Below, piece after piece: positions 1 through 7,246 of a stretch of 64,000 bases of DNA. The stretch spans positions 372,001-436,000 of the forward strand of contig NZ_JAXIVS010000008.1 in NCBI RefSeq assembly GCF_034259325.1, written 5' to 3'. The position numbers were made by a program, and so were the translations under genes. Position 1 is the first letter of the stretch. The number at the start of each line of letters is the position of its first letter. The notes under the pieces were generated by a model, which saw only the letters and a list, made by a program, of their open reading frames with translations, did no database searches and was not told where the DNA came from. Origin of the DNA: Hyalangium ruber. Its GTDB lineage: Bacteria > Myxococcota > Myxococcia > Myxococcales > Myxococcaceae.

Positions 1-667
1 CGAGCGCATCATCCGCGAGCTGCTGCGAGAGGGTGCCCGGGGCCATGGAGAAGAGGTGCCCGCTGTTGGCGCAGCCCACGCCCGCCACCTGGAAGGTGCC
101 GAACTTCTCCAGCAGTGGCACCGGCGTGCCCGCGGGCGCGTCCTTATATGCGCAGCCCAGGGCCACATACAGGCCCGTGAGCCGGGGGCGCTCGACCGCC
201 ACCGCGATGGCGTTCTCCACGAGGTTCGGGGTGTTGTTGGTGCTCGGGTCGGCGCCGATGATGACGACGTTGCCGTCGACGATGTGGCCCCAGGCCGAGC
301 GGCTGTCGACCGCCGCCTGGAACGCGTCCGTGCCGCCCTGGCAGGCCGCGTCGCCGATGATGAGCGCGCGGTACCTCATGAACTGCTGGGCCTTCATCGC
401 GCGCCACTGCTCCGGGGAGACCACCTCGACCGAGTGCCCCAGGCTGGCGGCGGCCTGCGCCTCGCGGCTCTGGTCGCCTCCGCTCACGCTGCTGCCGAGG
501 ATGAGGACCTTCTGGGTGCTGTAGGCCTCTTGCTGGAGGGTGCGCAGGGTGTCCGGCGCATTCACCTCCGCGAGCGGCTCTCCACTGCAGGCGCTGGCCA
601 CCCACGCGATCAGCACCCCCGACACTCCCCACATGCCTCTGTGCTGGCTCTTCTGATTCGAACGCAT
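1..667 (-). CDS. Partial secreted lipoprotein, function unknown (C-terminus beyond window)
   Basis: The first 222 codons run from an ATG at 667 down to the window edge with no stop. The product begins with a charged stretch, a hydrophobic segment and a lipobox-like AWVASAC with Cys27, so a lipoprotein is predicted. The following region reads like a Rossmann-like domain: a beta strand KVLILGSSVSGG near residue 53, then ALIIGDAACQGG and VVIIGADPST, with short helices between them. Two extra cysteines lie near residues 170 and 200. This resembles the N-terminal part of large myxobacterial extracellular proteins, but no family could be named. It is divergent from the cytochrome gene that starts at 902. 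The opposite-strand frames here are shadows. Confidence 0.6.
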   Translation of the reverse strand, partial: MRSNQKSQHRGMWGVSGVLIAWVASACSGEPLAEVNAPDTLRTLQQEAYSTQKVLILGSSVSGGDQSREAQAAASLGHSVEVVSPEQWRAMKAQQFMRYRALIIGDAACQGGTDAFQAAVDSRSAWGHIVDGNVVIIGADPSTNNTPNLVENAIAVAVERPRLTGLYVALGCAYKDAPAGTPVPLLEKFGTFQVAGVGCANSGHLFSMAPGTLSQQLADDAL

Positions 668-901
668 GGCCCACCTCGGTGCCGTGTTGGCTGACACCAC
701 CCCTGGTATTCCCTAGCCCGACTGCAACCCCCGGCCTCCTGTGCGGAGGCCCGCCCGGCGGCTTGCTGCATGCCGAAGCGATCGCGAACATGAACATCCC
801 CGGTAGATGCGCAAGCCTGTGCGTCGAGGGCGAAGTTCTGGTTTGTCCTGAATCGTGTCGCGCGGTGGATGGAGCGGGGGCCATGTGCCACGCTCGCGCG
901 C
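668..901. other. Divergent intergenic region with a hairpin
   Basis: This 234-base gap separates the two divergent lipoprotein genes and should hold both promoters. It contains a perfect inverted repeat with 7-base arms (733-739 and 745-751, GGCCTCC and GGAGGCC) around a 5-base loop. There is no T-run after it, so an operator or a structured leader is as likely as a terminator. I saw no convincing -35/-10 or sigma-54 site and no conserved small ORF. Confidence 0.3.
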
Positions 902-1561
902 ATGCGAGGTCTTCCAGTTGCCACTCTGGCGTTAGGCGCGGCCGCGATGGTGGCTGGCTGCAGGTCCTCTTGCTCGCCTGCTCCTCAGGCGGTCATTCGC
1001 TCGGAAGTCGACTCCGGAGCGGGGCTGAAGCCCGTGGCGGAGTTCTCCCGCATCGCCGATCCGGCTGCTCGCTCGGTTGCTCTCTTCGTCGAGGCGGGGA
1101 AGGTCATCAGCCATCCGCGGTGCAGCAATTGTCATCCCGCGGACGGAGTCCCTCGGCAGGGGATGGATCAGCACCCGCATGTCCCGACGGTGTCCGGGGG
1201 CGCAGAGGGCCACGGGACTCCGGGCCTGCCCTGTACCTCCTGTCATCGGGCGGCCAACACGCCCACGGTGGGCGCGACGGTGCGGAGCATCCCGGGCAAC
1301 CCGAAGTGGGCCCTGGCGCCGGCGGAGATGGCGTGGGTGGGCAAGTCGCTGGGCTCCATCTGCGAGCAGCTCAAGGATCGCCAGCGCAACGGGGGCAAGA
1401 GCCTGGCCGAGCTTCAGCACCACATGGCCGAGGACGCCCTGGTCGGCTGGGGCTGGAACCCCGGGCCGGGCTTGGAGCCCGTGCCCGGCACGCAGAAGGC
1501 GTTCGGTGAGCTGATCCAGGCCTGGATCGACACCGGCGCCCACTGTCCGGCGCCCTATTAG
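902..1561 (+). CDS. Diheme cytochrome c-like lipoprotein
   Basis: The start is the ATG at 902, giving a 219-residue product with a signal sequence and lipobox ending at Cys20 (AAAMVAGC). An upstream in-frame ATG at 869 would put charged residues before the signal and is less likely. Two CxxCH heme c motifs are present, CSNCH and CTSCH, about 40 residues apart, so the protein probably binds two hemes in the periplasm. It is clearly homologous to the product at 47873-48457: both share HPRC-x-NCHPA, a GHG turn, CEQ-x-KD-x2-RNGG and a WGW-x-PG motif. That paralogue sits directly behind a molybdenum hydroxylase, so this one is inferred to accept electrons from the hydroxylase at 2669-5343, although it lies on the opposite strand and apart from it. 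Confidence 0.75.
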   Translation: MRGLPVATLALGAAAMVAGCRSSCSPAPQAVIRSEVDSGAGLKPVAEFSRIADPAARSVALFVEAGKVISHPRCSNCHPADGVPRQGMDQHPHVPTVSGGAEGHGTPGLPCTSCHRAANTPTVGATVRSIPGNPKWALAPAEMAWVGKSLGSICEQLKDRQRNGGKSLAELQHHMAEDALVGWGWNPGPGLEPVPGTQKAFGELIQAWIDTGAHCPAPY

Positions 1562-1579
1562 GGCCAGGACTCACTGGCC
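1562..1579. terminator. Candidate bidirectional terminator hairpin
   Basis: A perfect 6-bp stem (GGCCAG / CTGGCC) with a 6-base loop begins one base after the stop codon of the cytochrome gene and ends three bases before the convergent gene's stop. Its position suits a shared terminator. No T-run follows, so this rests on position and symmetry only. Confidence 0.4.
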
Positions 1580-1582
1580 GCG

Positions 1583-2068
1583 CTATGCGGGGTGGATGCC
1601 GTGTCGGGCGGCCACTTGCCGCGCGTATTCGATGCCGTCGAGCATCTGCTGGCGGGAATGCCGATGCTTGGGCAGCCTGCGCACCCGGCGCTCGGTGTCT
1701 GCCAACATGGCGAAGGCGTCTTCCGCTTGCTCGGGGAAGCGGGGCAAGGACTGCACGTAGATCGTCGAGATGTGAAAGCGGTTCCAGAGAGCCGGGAAGC
1801 CCAGCCGCTTCACCCGGCGCAGCCACGGCCCAAAGTCTTTCCAAGGTCGGCTCTGACCGAATGCCTCGTCTACGACGTCCAGCGCCGTCAGACGCTTGAG
1901 GTGCAGACGTTCGGCGGGGCTTCGTGCCTCTCGTGCGAACTGCCGCTCCAGGTCTGTGAGTGCGGCCACGAACACTTCAAAGGGCTGTTCAGCGTAAGTC
2001 AGCCCAAACGTCAGCCACTCGCGCTGCTCGGCAACTGTGCTCCACCACTCCTCACGAGAGCGCGCCAC
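1583..2068 (-). CDS. Hypothetical cytoplasmic protein, candidate immunity partner
   Basis: The product is 161 residues from a GTG at 2068. That start is chosen because GGAGGG lies 8 bases upstream and the GTG follows the upstream stop codon by two bases; an ATG at 2089 would overlap the upstream gene. There is no signal peptide or membrane segment. The protein is charged, helical-looking and rich in Arg, Trp and Phe, and I do not recognise a family. It is translationally coupled to the Cys-rich lipoprotein gene at 2071-2613. Secreted lipoprotein toxins of myxobacteria (the SitA/SitI arrangement) are typically followed at once by a small cytoplasmic immunity gene, so that role is a reasonable but unproven inference. 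Confidence 0.55.
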   Translation of the reverse strand: MARSREEWWSTVAEQREWLTFGLTYAEQPFEVFVAALTDLERQFAREARSPAERLHLKRLTALDVVDEAFGQSRPWKDFGPWLRRVKRLGFPALWNRFHISTIYVQSLPRFPEQAEDAFAMLADTERRVRRLPKHRHSRQQMLDGIEYARQVAARHGIHPA

Positions 2069-2070
2069 GG

Positions 2071-2613
2071 TTAGAACCCTCCAAGACATTCGATGTCGTT
2101 GACCTTCTCAGGCCAGTGACCGGTTGCGCGGCATTGCTGGTAGCAGGCACGGCAGATCGTCTGTCCGTGCTGGCCTCGCTTCTCGTATTCGCCCCCCTGC
2201 GCGATGCACTGATTCCAATAGTCGAGGCACTTCTTGGTCCTCTCCCGGAGTTCTTCCGGCGACAGGTCCGTGAGAGGCGGCAACGCATCGGGCCCGTTCT
2301 TGGGTTCCTGCTTTGGCGCCCGCTTCGGCGCCTGCCTGGGAGCTACTGCCCCGCAGCGCTCGTACTGGCCCGGATTCTTCTTGAGGCAGCAAGTGATCGT
2401 TGAATCGGTCTGATTGCACTCGACGGGTTGCGCGATGGCCTCGCCCCGCTTCGCGGGGGCGTCCCCAATTTCGGACACGGCGCCTGCCATGCCTGATCCG
2501 CCTGTGCCTCGGTGCGCTGCCTGGGTGGAGCTACAGCCCGCCGCGCCATAGAGCGCGACACCCAGCAAGAGCGCGCGAGCAACCGAGCCCCGCCCGTGTC
2601 CGTTTTGGTTCAC
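2071..2613 (-). CDS. Cys-rich lipoprotein, candidate polymorphic toxin of SitA-like type
   Basis: The chosen start is a GTG at 2613 with AAGAG a few bases upstream; an ATG at 2661 would add an unlikely extension. A signal sequence ends in a lipobox (LYGAAGC, Cys27). After a low-complexity linker comes a first Cys cluster (TCCLKKNPGQYERC), then a Pro/Lys-rich hinge, then a C-terminal module with six cysteines: CLDYWNQC, ICRACYQQC and a final ECLGGF. From memory this CCLKK plus Cys-rich C-terminal layout recurs in myxobacterial paralogous lipoproteins linked to kin-discrimination toxins. No catalytic residues can be named, so the toxin call rests on architecture and on the coupled downstream gene. 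The pair sits between a cytochrome gene and its probable partner oxidoreductase. Confidence 0.5.
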   Translation of the reverse strand: MNQNGHGRGSVARALLLGVALYGAAGCSSTQAAHRGTGGSGMAGAVSEIGDAPAKRGEAIAQPVECNQTDSTITCCLKKNPGQYERCGAVAPRQAPKRAPKQEPKNGPDALPPLTDLSPEELRERTKKCLDYWNQCIAQGGEYEKRGQHGQTICRACYQQCRATGHWPEKVNDIECLGGF

Positions 2614-2668
2614 TAGGCTCTTGCGGCAAGGCCTTAAAGGTTGCGTGGTGTAGCTCACCATAAGGAGT

Positions 2669-4876
2669 TTAGTCCTGTCGCATCGCCGCGAGGCGCCGCG
2701 GCGTCAGCGGCAGCTCGCGCACCCGCAGGCCCGTGGCGTCGAAGACGGCGTTGGCGAGTGCCGCGACAGTGGGCCCTTGCGAGGCCTCGCCCGCTCCGAG
2801 GAACGGCTCTCCGGGGCGATCGATGAGCTCCACCTCGACGGGAGGGACCTCCGAGAAGGTGAGGATCGGATAGGTGCTCCAGTCGCGCGAGAGGATGCGG
2901 CGCTCGTCGTACTGGACCGCCTCCTTCAGGCTCCAGCTCAGGGACTGGACCAGCCCGCCCTCGAGCTGGTTGATGAGCCCGTCCGGGTTGACCACCTCGC
3001 CCGCATCGGCCGCCAGGACGGCCCGGACCACCCGGATGGCGTGGCTCTTCGGATCGACGAGGACCTCCAGGCAGATGGCGCAGTAGCTGGCGAGGTTCTT
3101 GTAGCGGGCGAAGCCGATGCCCCGTCCGCGGTGGGGCTCGCGGCGGTAGGTGGACCAGCCGAAGCGCTCCGCCGCCTTGACGATGACAGCCTGGGCCCGC
3201 GCGTCCCGGAGCTGGCGGAGGCGGAACTCGACGGGATCGACGCGCGCCGCGTGTGCCAGCTCGTCCATGAAGGACTCGATGGCGAAGACATTGGTGTAGG
3301 CGCCCAGGGCGCGATGGGAGGAGACCCGCAGGGGCATCTCCGTCACCAGGTGGGTGGTCACCCGCTGGCTGGGAAACGCATAGAGCGGGATGGCGTTGCG
3401 GTCGGCCGAGTAGTTCGGAGGACCGCCGCCCCAGGGGACCGGCATGGGGAAGGGCTTGGCCAGGGAGCGTCCGGCCAGCAGGTTTCCAGGATTGCCGCCT
3501 GGCCGTGTGCCGTGCGGGGTGGACCAGAGTTCGTAGGTCCAATCGAGCACGTCCCCGTTCTCGTCGATGCCCGCGCGAACCCGCGTCACCATCGCAGGGC
3601 CATACGGCTCCCAGGTGTGCTCGTCCTCACGAGACCACTGCACACGCACGGGCCGGTGGGGCAGGGCACGCGCCAGGAGCGCGGCGTCGGCGGCGGCGTC
3701 ATCCGCGCCGTTGTGGCCGTAGCAGCCCGAGCCGTGCATGTGCTGGCCGTGTACCTTGTCCTTCGACAGGCCGAGCATCTTCGCGATGGCCTCGGCGGTG
3801 TCGAAGACGCTCTGGCTGTGGGTCTGGACGGTCAAGCTCTCGCCGTTCCAGGTGGCCACGGCGCACGAGGGGCCAATCGCGCCATGCATCTGGTAGGGGC
3901 GCCGGTAGCTGGCCTCCAGGGTGCGCACCGGGGCAGGGCCGGCCGGGCGCTGCGTGTCCTGGATGGTGGTGTCCTGGGACGGCTGGCCCATCAGCCAGGC
4001 GTAGGGATCGAGGGGCAGGGACGCGCGCTCCTGCCAGCGGGCGGCGCGGGCCAGGCTCGCGGCGGCGCGGATCGCCAGCCACTCCTTGGTGGCGATCACC
4101 CCCAGGAAGTCTCCGTCGCGCACGACCTTCAAGACGCCTGGCATGCGCTCCACGGCGGAGACCTCTACATCGAGGAGCTTCGCGCCATAGGAAGGAGGGC
4201 GGACCACCCGGCCATGCACCAGGGCGTCGGGCCGGAAGTCCTGCACGAAGATGCTCTCACCCACGACCTTGGGAGGCAGATCGCGGCGCGGGACTGATTG
4301 GCCCACATAGCGCCGCTCGGAGGCGGGCTTGGGCGCGACGGAGCCGGTCGCCTCCCGGTTCAGCGCGCGATCGCCGACGAGGCTCCAGTAGGTGGTGGTG
4401 CCACCCTTGCCCGGGGCCGTGATCGTTCCATCGGTGACGCGCAGCCGCGCCGCAGGCACGCCCAGGCGCTCGCTGGCCATGGCCACCAGGATGGCGCGCA
4501 CCTCGGCGGCGGCGTGGCGCACCGCTGTGCCGCCCTCGGGCATGGACATGCTGCCGGCAGTCGTCCCTTGGTTGGGGCACAGGGTGGTGTCGCCGGAGAT
4601 AATCTCCAGCCGGGCGAGTTCGATATCCAGCTCGTCCGCGCAGATCTGCCCGAGCGCCGTCAGGACACCCTGGCCCAGCTCCACCTTGCCGGTTTTCAGC
4701 GTGACGATGCCGTTCGCGCCGACGCGCAGCCAGGCGTCGAGCTGGCGCGTCCTCTCCAGGTCTCGGGGGAGCCTCTTCGGGCCCTGCTTCTGGCCGAAGG
4801 CGCGCGGGCCGGTCAGGGCGAAGGCCAGCACCAACGCGCCTTGCAGGAACGTGCGGCGGTCGAGGTGCGCGCTCAT
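2669..4876 (-). CDS. iorB: Isoquinoline 1-oxidoreductase-type molybdenum hydroxylase large subunit
   Basis: This 735-residue protein belongs to the xanthine dehydrogenase family, the Mo-cofactor subunit that hydroxylates N-heterocycles or oxidises aldehydes. The start is the ATG at 4876, which overlaps the stop of the upstream small subunit (ATGA). The N-terminus is a twin-arginine signal (LDRRTFLQGA followed by a hydrophobic stretch and RAFG), so the folded enzyme is exported to the periplasm. Family landmarks are GKVELGQGVLTALGQI near residue 56, the GTTAGSMSMPEGG loop, and near the C-terminus FLGAGEASQGPT, which holds the conserved catalytic Glu. The substrate cannot be told from sequence. 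A second, paralogous subunit lies at 45732-47864. Confidence 0.85.
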   Translation of the reverse strand: MSAHLDRRTFLQGALVLAFALTGPRAFGQKQGPKRLPRDLERTRQLDAWLRVGANGIVTLKTGKVELGQGVLTALGQICADELDIELARLEIISGDTTLCPNQGTTAGSMSMPEGGTAVRHAAAEVRAILVAMASERLGVPAARLRVTDGTITAPGKGGTTTYWSLVGDRALNREATGSVAPKPASERRYVGQSVPRRDLPPKVVGESIFVQDFRPDALVHGRVVRPPSYGAKLLDVEVSAVERMPGVLKVVRDGDFLGVIATKEWLAIRAAASLARAARWQERASLPLDPYAWLMGQPSQDTTIQDTQRPAGPAPVRTLEASYRRPYQMHGAIGPSCAVATWNGESLTVQTHSQSVFDTAEAIAKMLGLSKDKVHGQHMHGSGCYGHNGADDAAADAALLARALPHRPVRVQWSREDEHTWEPYGPAMVTRVRAGIDENGDVLDWTYELWSTPHGTRPGGNPGNLLAGRSLAKPFPMPVPWGGGPPNYSADRNAIPLYAFPSQRVTTHLVTEMPLRVSSHRALGAYTNVFAIESFMDELAHAARVDPVEFRLRQLRDARAQAVIVKAAERFGWSTYRREPHRGRGIGFARYKNLASYCAICLEVLVDPKSHAIRVVRAVLAADAGEVVNPDGLINQLEGGLVQSLSWSLKEAVQYDERRILSRDWSTYPILTFSEVPPVEVELIDRPGEPFLGAGEASQGPTVAALANAVFDATGLRVRELPLTPRRLAAMRQD

Positions 4877-5343
4877 TCCGGCTTCTCCGCCGCAGCGCGC
4901 ATCACGGCGCGCACGATGCGGTTGTGCGAGCCACACCGGCACAGGTTGGCGTCCAGCGCGGTGCGGACCTCCGCCTCCGAGGGAGTGGCCTTCTCTCGCA
5001 GCAGCGCCTCCGCCGTCATGATCATGCCCGGGATGCAGTAGGCGCACTGGCCCGCCTGCTCGGTCAGGAAGGCGCGCTGGAGCCGGGACAGCGTGCCCTC
5101 CGGTCTCCGCACCAGCCCCTCCAAGGTGGTGAGCTGCTGCCCGACCAGTGAGGCGGCCGGGACGATGCAGGAGCGCAGCGGGGCGCCGTTGCTCAGCACC
5201 GTGCAGGTACCGCACTGTCCGACGCCGCAGCCGTACTTCGCTCCGTTCAGGCCGAGCTCATCGCGCAGCACATAGAGGAGCGGCGTGTCCTCCTCCGCAT
5301 CGATGAGGTGGTTGTCGCCATTGACGCTCAGGGTGAATGCCAT
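4873..5343 (-). CDS. iorA: [2Fe-2S] subunit of isoquinoline 1-oxidoreductase-type enzyme
   Basis: The 156-residue product has the two [2Fe-2S] domains of xanthine oxidase family small subunits. The plant-type ferredoxin cluster uses Cys39, Cys44, Cys47 and Cys59 (CGVGQCGTC). The helical domain has Cys100, Cys103, Cys135 and Cys137 (CAYC and CRC). It has no signal of its own and would be exported with the Tat-bearing large subunit. The gene overlaps iorB by four bases, so the two are co-transcribed and coupled. It carries electrons from the Mo centre to an outside acceptor, probably a c-type cytochrome. It is divergent from the transporter at 5452, with about 108 bases between the starts. Confidence 0.9.
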   Translation of the reverse strand: MAFTLSVNGDNHLIDAEEDTPLLYVLRDELGLNGAKYGCGVGQCGTCTVLSNGAPLRSCIVPAASLVGQQLTTLEGLVRRPEGTLSRLQRAFLTEQAGQCAYCIPGMIMTAEALLREKATPSEAEVRTALDANLCRCGSHNRIVRAVMRAAAEKPE

Positions 5344-5451
5344 CCGGTGCTCTCCCGGCCGGGGAGACTAACAAGCCGCTGGGTTTACCCAGGCCTGACT
5401 CTCGCGCCCATCCTCTGGTGTTCGACACTCGGGGGTGGCAAGAGCGACTCC

Positions 5452-6435
5452 ATGATCTTGCGCGTTGTCCAACGGCTCTCCCGGGACTGGTTCCTGGTGG
5501 GGATGATCCTTGCGGTGGTGCTCGCCGCGCTCTTCCCGGACTTCGGCCGTTCCGGCGGGCCCATGCACGCGGATGTGGTCGCCAACGTGGGCATCTTCGC
5601 GGTCTTCTTCCTCCATGGCTTCGGGCTGTCCGCGGAGCGCATGAAGGCTGGCGTGACGAGGTGGCGGCTGCACCTGCTCGTGCAGTCGTTCACCTTCGGC
5701 GTGTTCCCGCTGCTGTGGCTGCTGCTCGACACGCTCGGAGGCCGGTGGATCCCGAGCGATCTGTCCTTGGGGTTCCTCTATCTGTGTGCCGTCCCATCGA
5801 CCATCTCCTCCTCGGTGGCGATGACGGGCATCGCCCGGGGCAACGTCGCGGGCGCCATCTTCAACGCGAGCCTGTCGAGCCTGCTGGGAATCGTCCTCAC
5901 GCCGCTGATCGTCAGCGTGCTGTCCACGACCACCGGACAGTCGCTCTCGCTGGTCGATGCCGTCCTCAAGCTGGCGGTGCTGCTCCTGCTGCCCCTGGTC
6001 CTGGGGCAGGTGATGCGGCCCCTCGTCGGCCGGTGGTTCGCCCGCTACCAGCGCTACACCCACGCCTTCGATCGGCTCGTCATCCTGCTGCTGGTGTACG
6101 CCTCGTTCTGCGACTCGGTCGCCGCCGGCTCCTTCACCCGGTATGGCGGCGGAGTCCTGGCCATCTCGCTGGTGGGCGCGGCGCTCATCCTCGCGGTGGT
6201 GCTGGTGCTGACCACGACCGCGTCACGCTGGGCGAGGTTCGAGAAGGAGGACGAGATCGCCGCGGTCTTCTGTGGCTCGAAGAAGACGCTGGCCTCGGGA
6301 GTCCCCATGGCCCGGCTGCTGTTCGGCGCGCACCCTGGTCTGGGGCTCATCGTCCTGCCGCTGATGTTCTACCACCAGCTTCAGTTGATCGTCTGCTCGG
6401 TGCTGGCCGAGCGCTATGCCTCCCGCCCGCAGTGA
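5452..6435 (+). CDS. Bile acid:sodium symporter-like (SBF-like, YfeH family) transporter
   Basis: The product is 327 residues from an ATG at 5452, with about nine or ten hydrophobic segments. It matches the SBF-like branch: RDWFLVG followed by a first helix ending LFPDFGRSGG, the segment VPSTISSSVAMTGIARGN and the late FCGSKKTLASGVPMA that is typical of this branch. Such proteins are inner-membrane secondary transporters whose substrates are mostly unknown, so the bile acid name is only historical. An upstream in-frame ATG at 5308 would run through the promoter of the divergent iorA gene and is rejected. It stands alone, with 82 bases to the two-component genes downstream. Confidence 0.85.
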   Translation: MILRVVQRLSRDWFLVGMILAVVLAALFPDFGRSGGPMHADVVANVGIFAVFFLHGFGLSAERMKAGVTRWRLHLLVQSFTFGVFPLLWLLLDTLGGRWIPSDLSLGFLYLCAVPSTISSSVAMTGIARGNVAGAIFNASLSSLLGIVLTPLIVSVLSTTTGQSLSLVDAVLKLAVLLLLPLVLGQVMRPLVGRWFARYQRYTHAFDRLVILLLVYASFCDSVAAGSFTRYGGGVLAISLVGAALILAVVLVLTTTASRWARFEKEDEIAAVFCGSKKTLASGVPMARLLFGAHPGLGLIVLPLMFYHQLQLIVCSVLAERYASRPQ

Positions 6436-6517
6436 AGGCAAGGGGGGCGTGACCTCGTAATATTTCGTCATCTTCCTGAAGTTCCGCGGTCATCCACGTG
6501 CGTCAGGGTCGCTCTGC

Positions 6518-7246
6518 ATGGATCAGATGACACGCACCCTGGTCGAGGAGGGGACCGTCCAGATCCTGCTGGTGGAGGACGACGAGCGGCTGGCCCGGCT
6601 CACCGCCCGCTACCTGCAGGAGCACGGCCTCGTCGTCACCGTCGCCCGCACCGGTTCGGAGGGCCTCGCGGAGGCCAGCCGCCACGCCTTTGACGTCATC
6701 CTGTTGGACTTGATGCTCCCGGGCCGCGATGGCCTGGAGGTGTGCCGGGAGCTGCGCACCCGGAGCGATGTCCCCATCATCATGGTCACCGCCCGAGGAG
6801 AGGAGGCGGACCGGGTGCTGGGGCTGGAGACGGGGGCGGATGACTACCTGCCCAAGCCGTACTCCTCGCGCGAGCTGCTGGCGCGCATCCGCGCCCAGGT
6901 GCGCAGGGCGCGGGGCCAGGCGGGCCCTGCCACCCAACCGATTCAGGTGGGCCGGCTGCTGCTCGACCCCCGCAGCCTCACCGCCACCCTGGACGGCCGG
7001 GTGCTGTCGCTGACGAGCTATGAGTTCGGACTGCTGCGGGTGTTGGCCGAGCGCTCCGGCAGGGTGCTCAGCCGCGAGCAGCTCCTGGATCTCGTCAAGG
7101 GCAGCGCGGATGAGGTATTCGATCGCTCCATCGACGTGCATATCTTCCGAATCCGGCAGAAGATCGAAGAGGATCCGCGTAGCCCTCGGCTGCTCAAGAC
7201 GGTGCGCGGCGCGGGCTACCTGTTGGCTCGCGGGGAAGAGTCTTGA
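6518..7246 (+). CDS. OmpR-family response regulator
   Basis: The 242-residue product has a receiver domain (residues about 14-126) and a winged-helix DNA-binding domain (about 140-238). The phosphoacceptor is Asp64 in ILLDLMLPG, the acidic pair is Glu20/Asp21/Asp22, and KPY carries the conserved Lys. The C-terminal domain ends KTVRGAGYLLA, as in OmpR/PhoB proteins. Its stop overlaps the TTG start of the kinase gene, so the two are translationally coupled. The pair is convergent with a phosphate-related operon and is a plausible but unproven regulator of it. Confidence 0.9.
   Translation: MDQMTRTLVEEGTVQILLVEDDERLARLTARYLQEHGLVVTVARTGSEGLAEASRHAFDVILLDLMLPGRDGLEVCRELRTRSDVPIIMVTARGEEADRVLGLETGADDYLPKPYSSRELLARIRAQVRRARGQAGPATQPIQVGRLLLDPRSLTATLDGRVLSLTSYEFGLLRVLAERSGRVLSREQLLDLVKGSADEVFDRSIDVHIFRIRQKIEEDPRSPRLLKTVRGAGYLLARGEES

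Noticed and set aside
33-694. Two plus-strand open frames overlapping the first lipoprotein gene
   Set aside because: They are Ala/Arg-rich shadows. The minus-strand frame has a signal peptide, lipobox and protein-like composition.
4877-5215. N-terminal extension of the iorB frame up to 5215
   Set aside because: It overlaps iorA in another frame. The ATG at 4876 gives a proper twin-arginine signal and an ATGA overlap.
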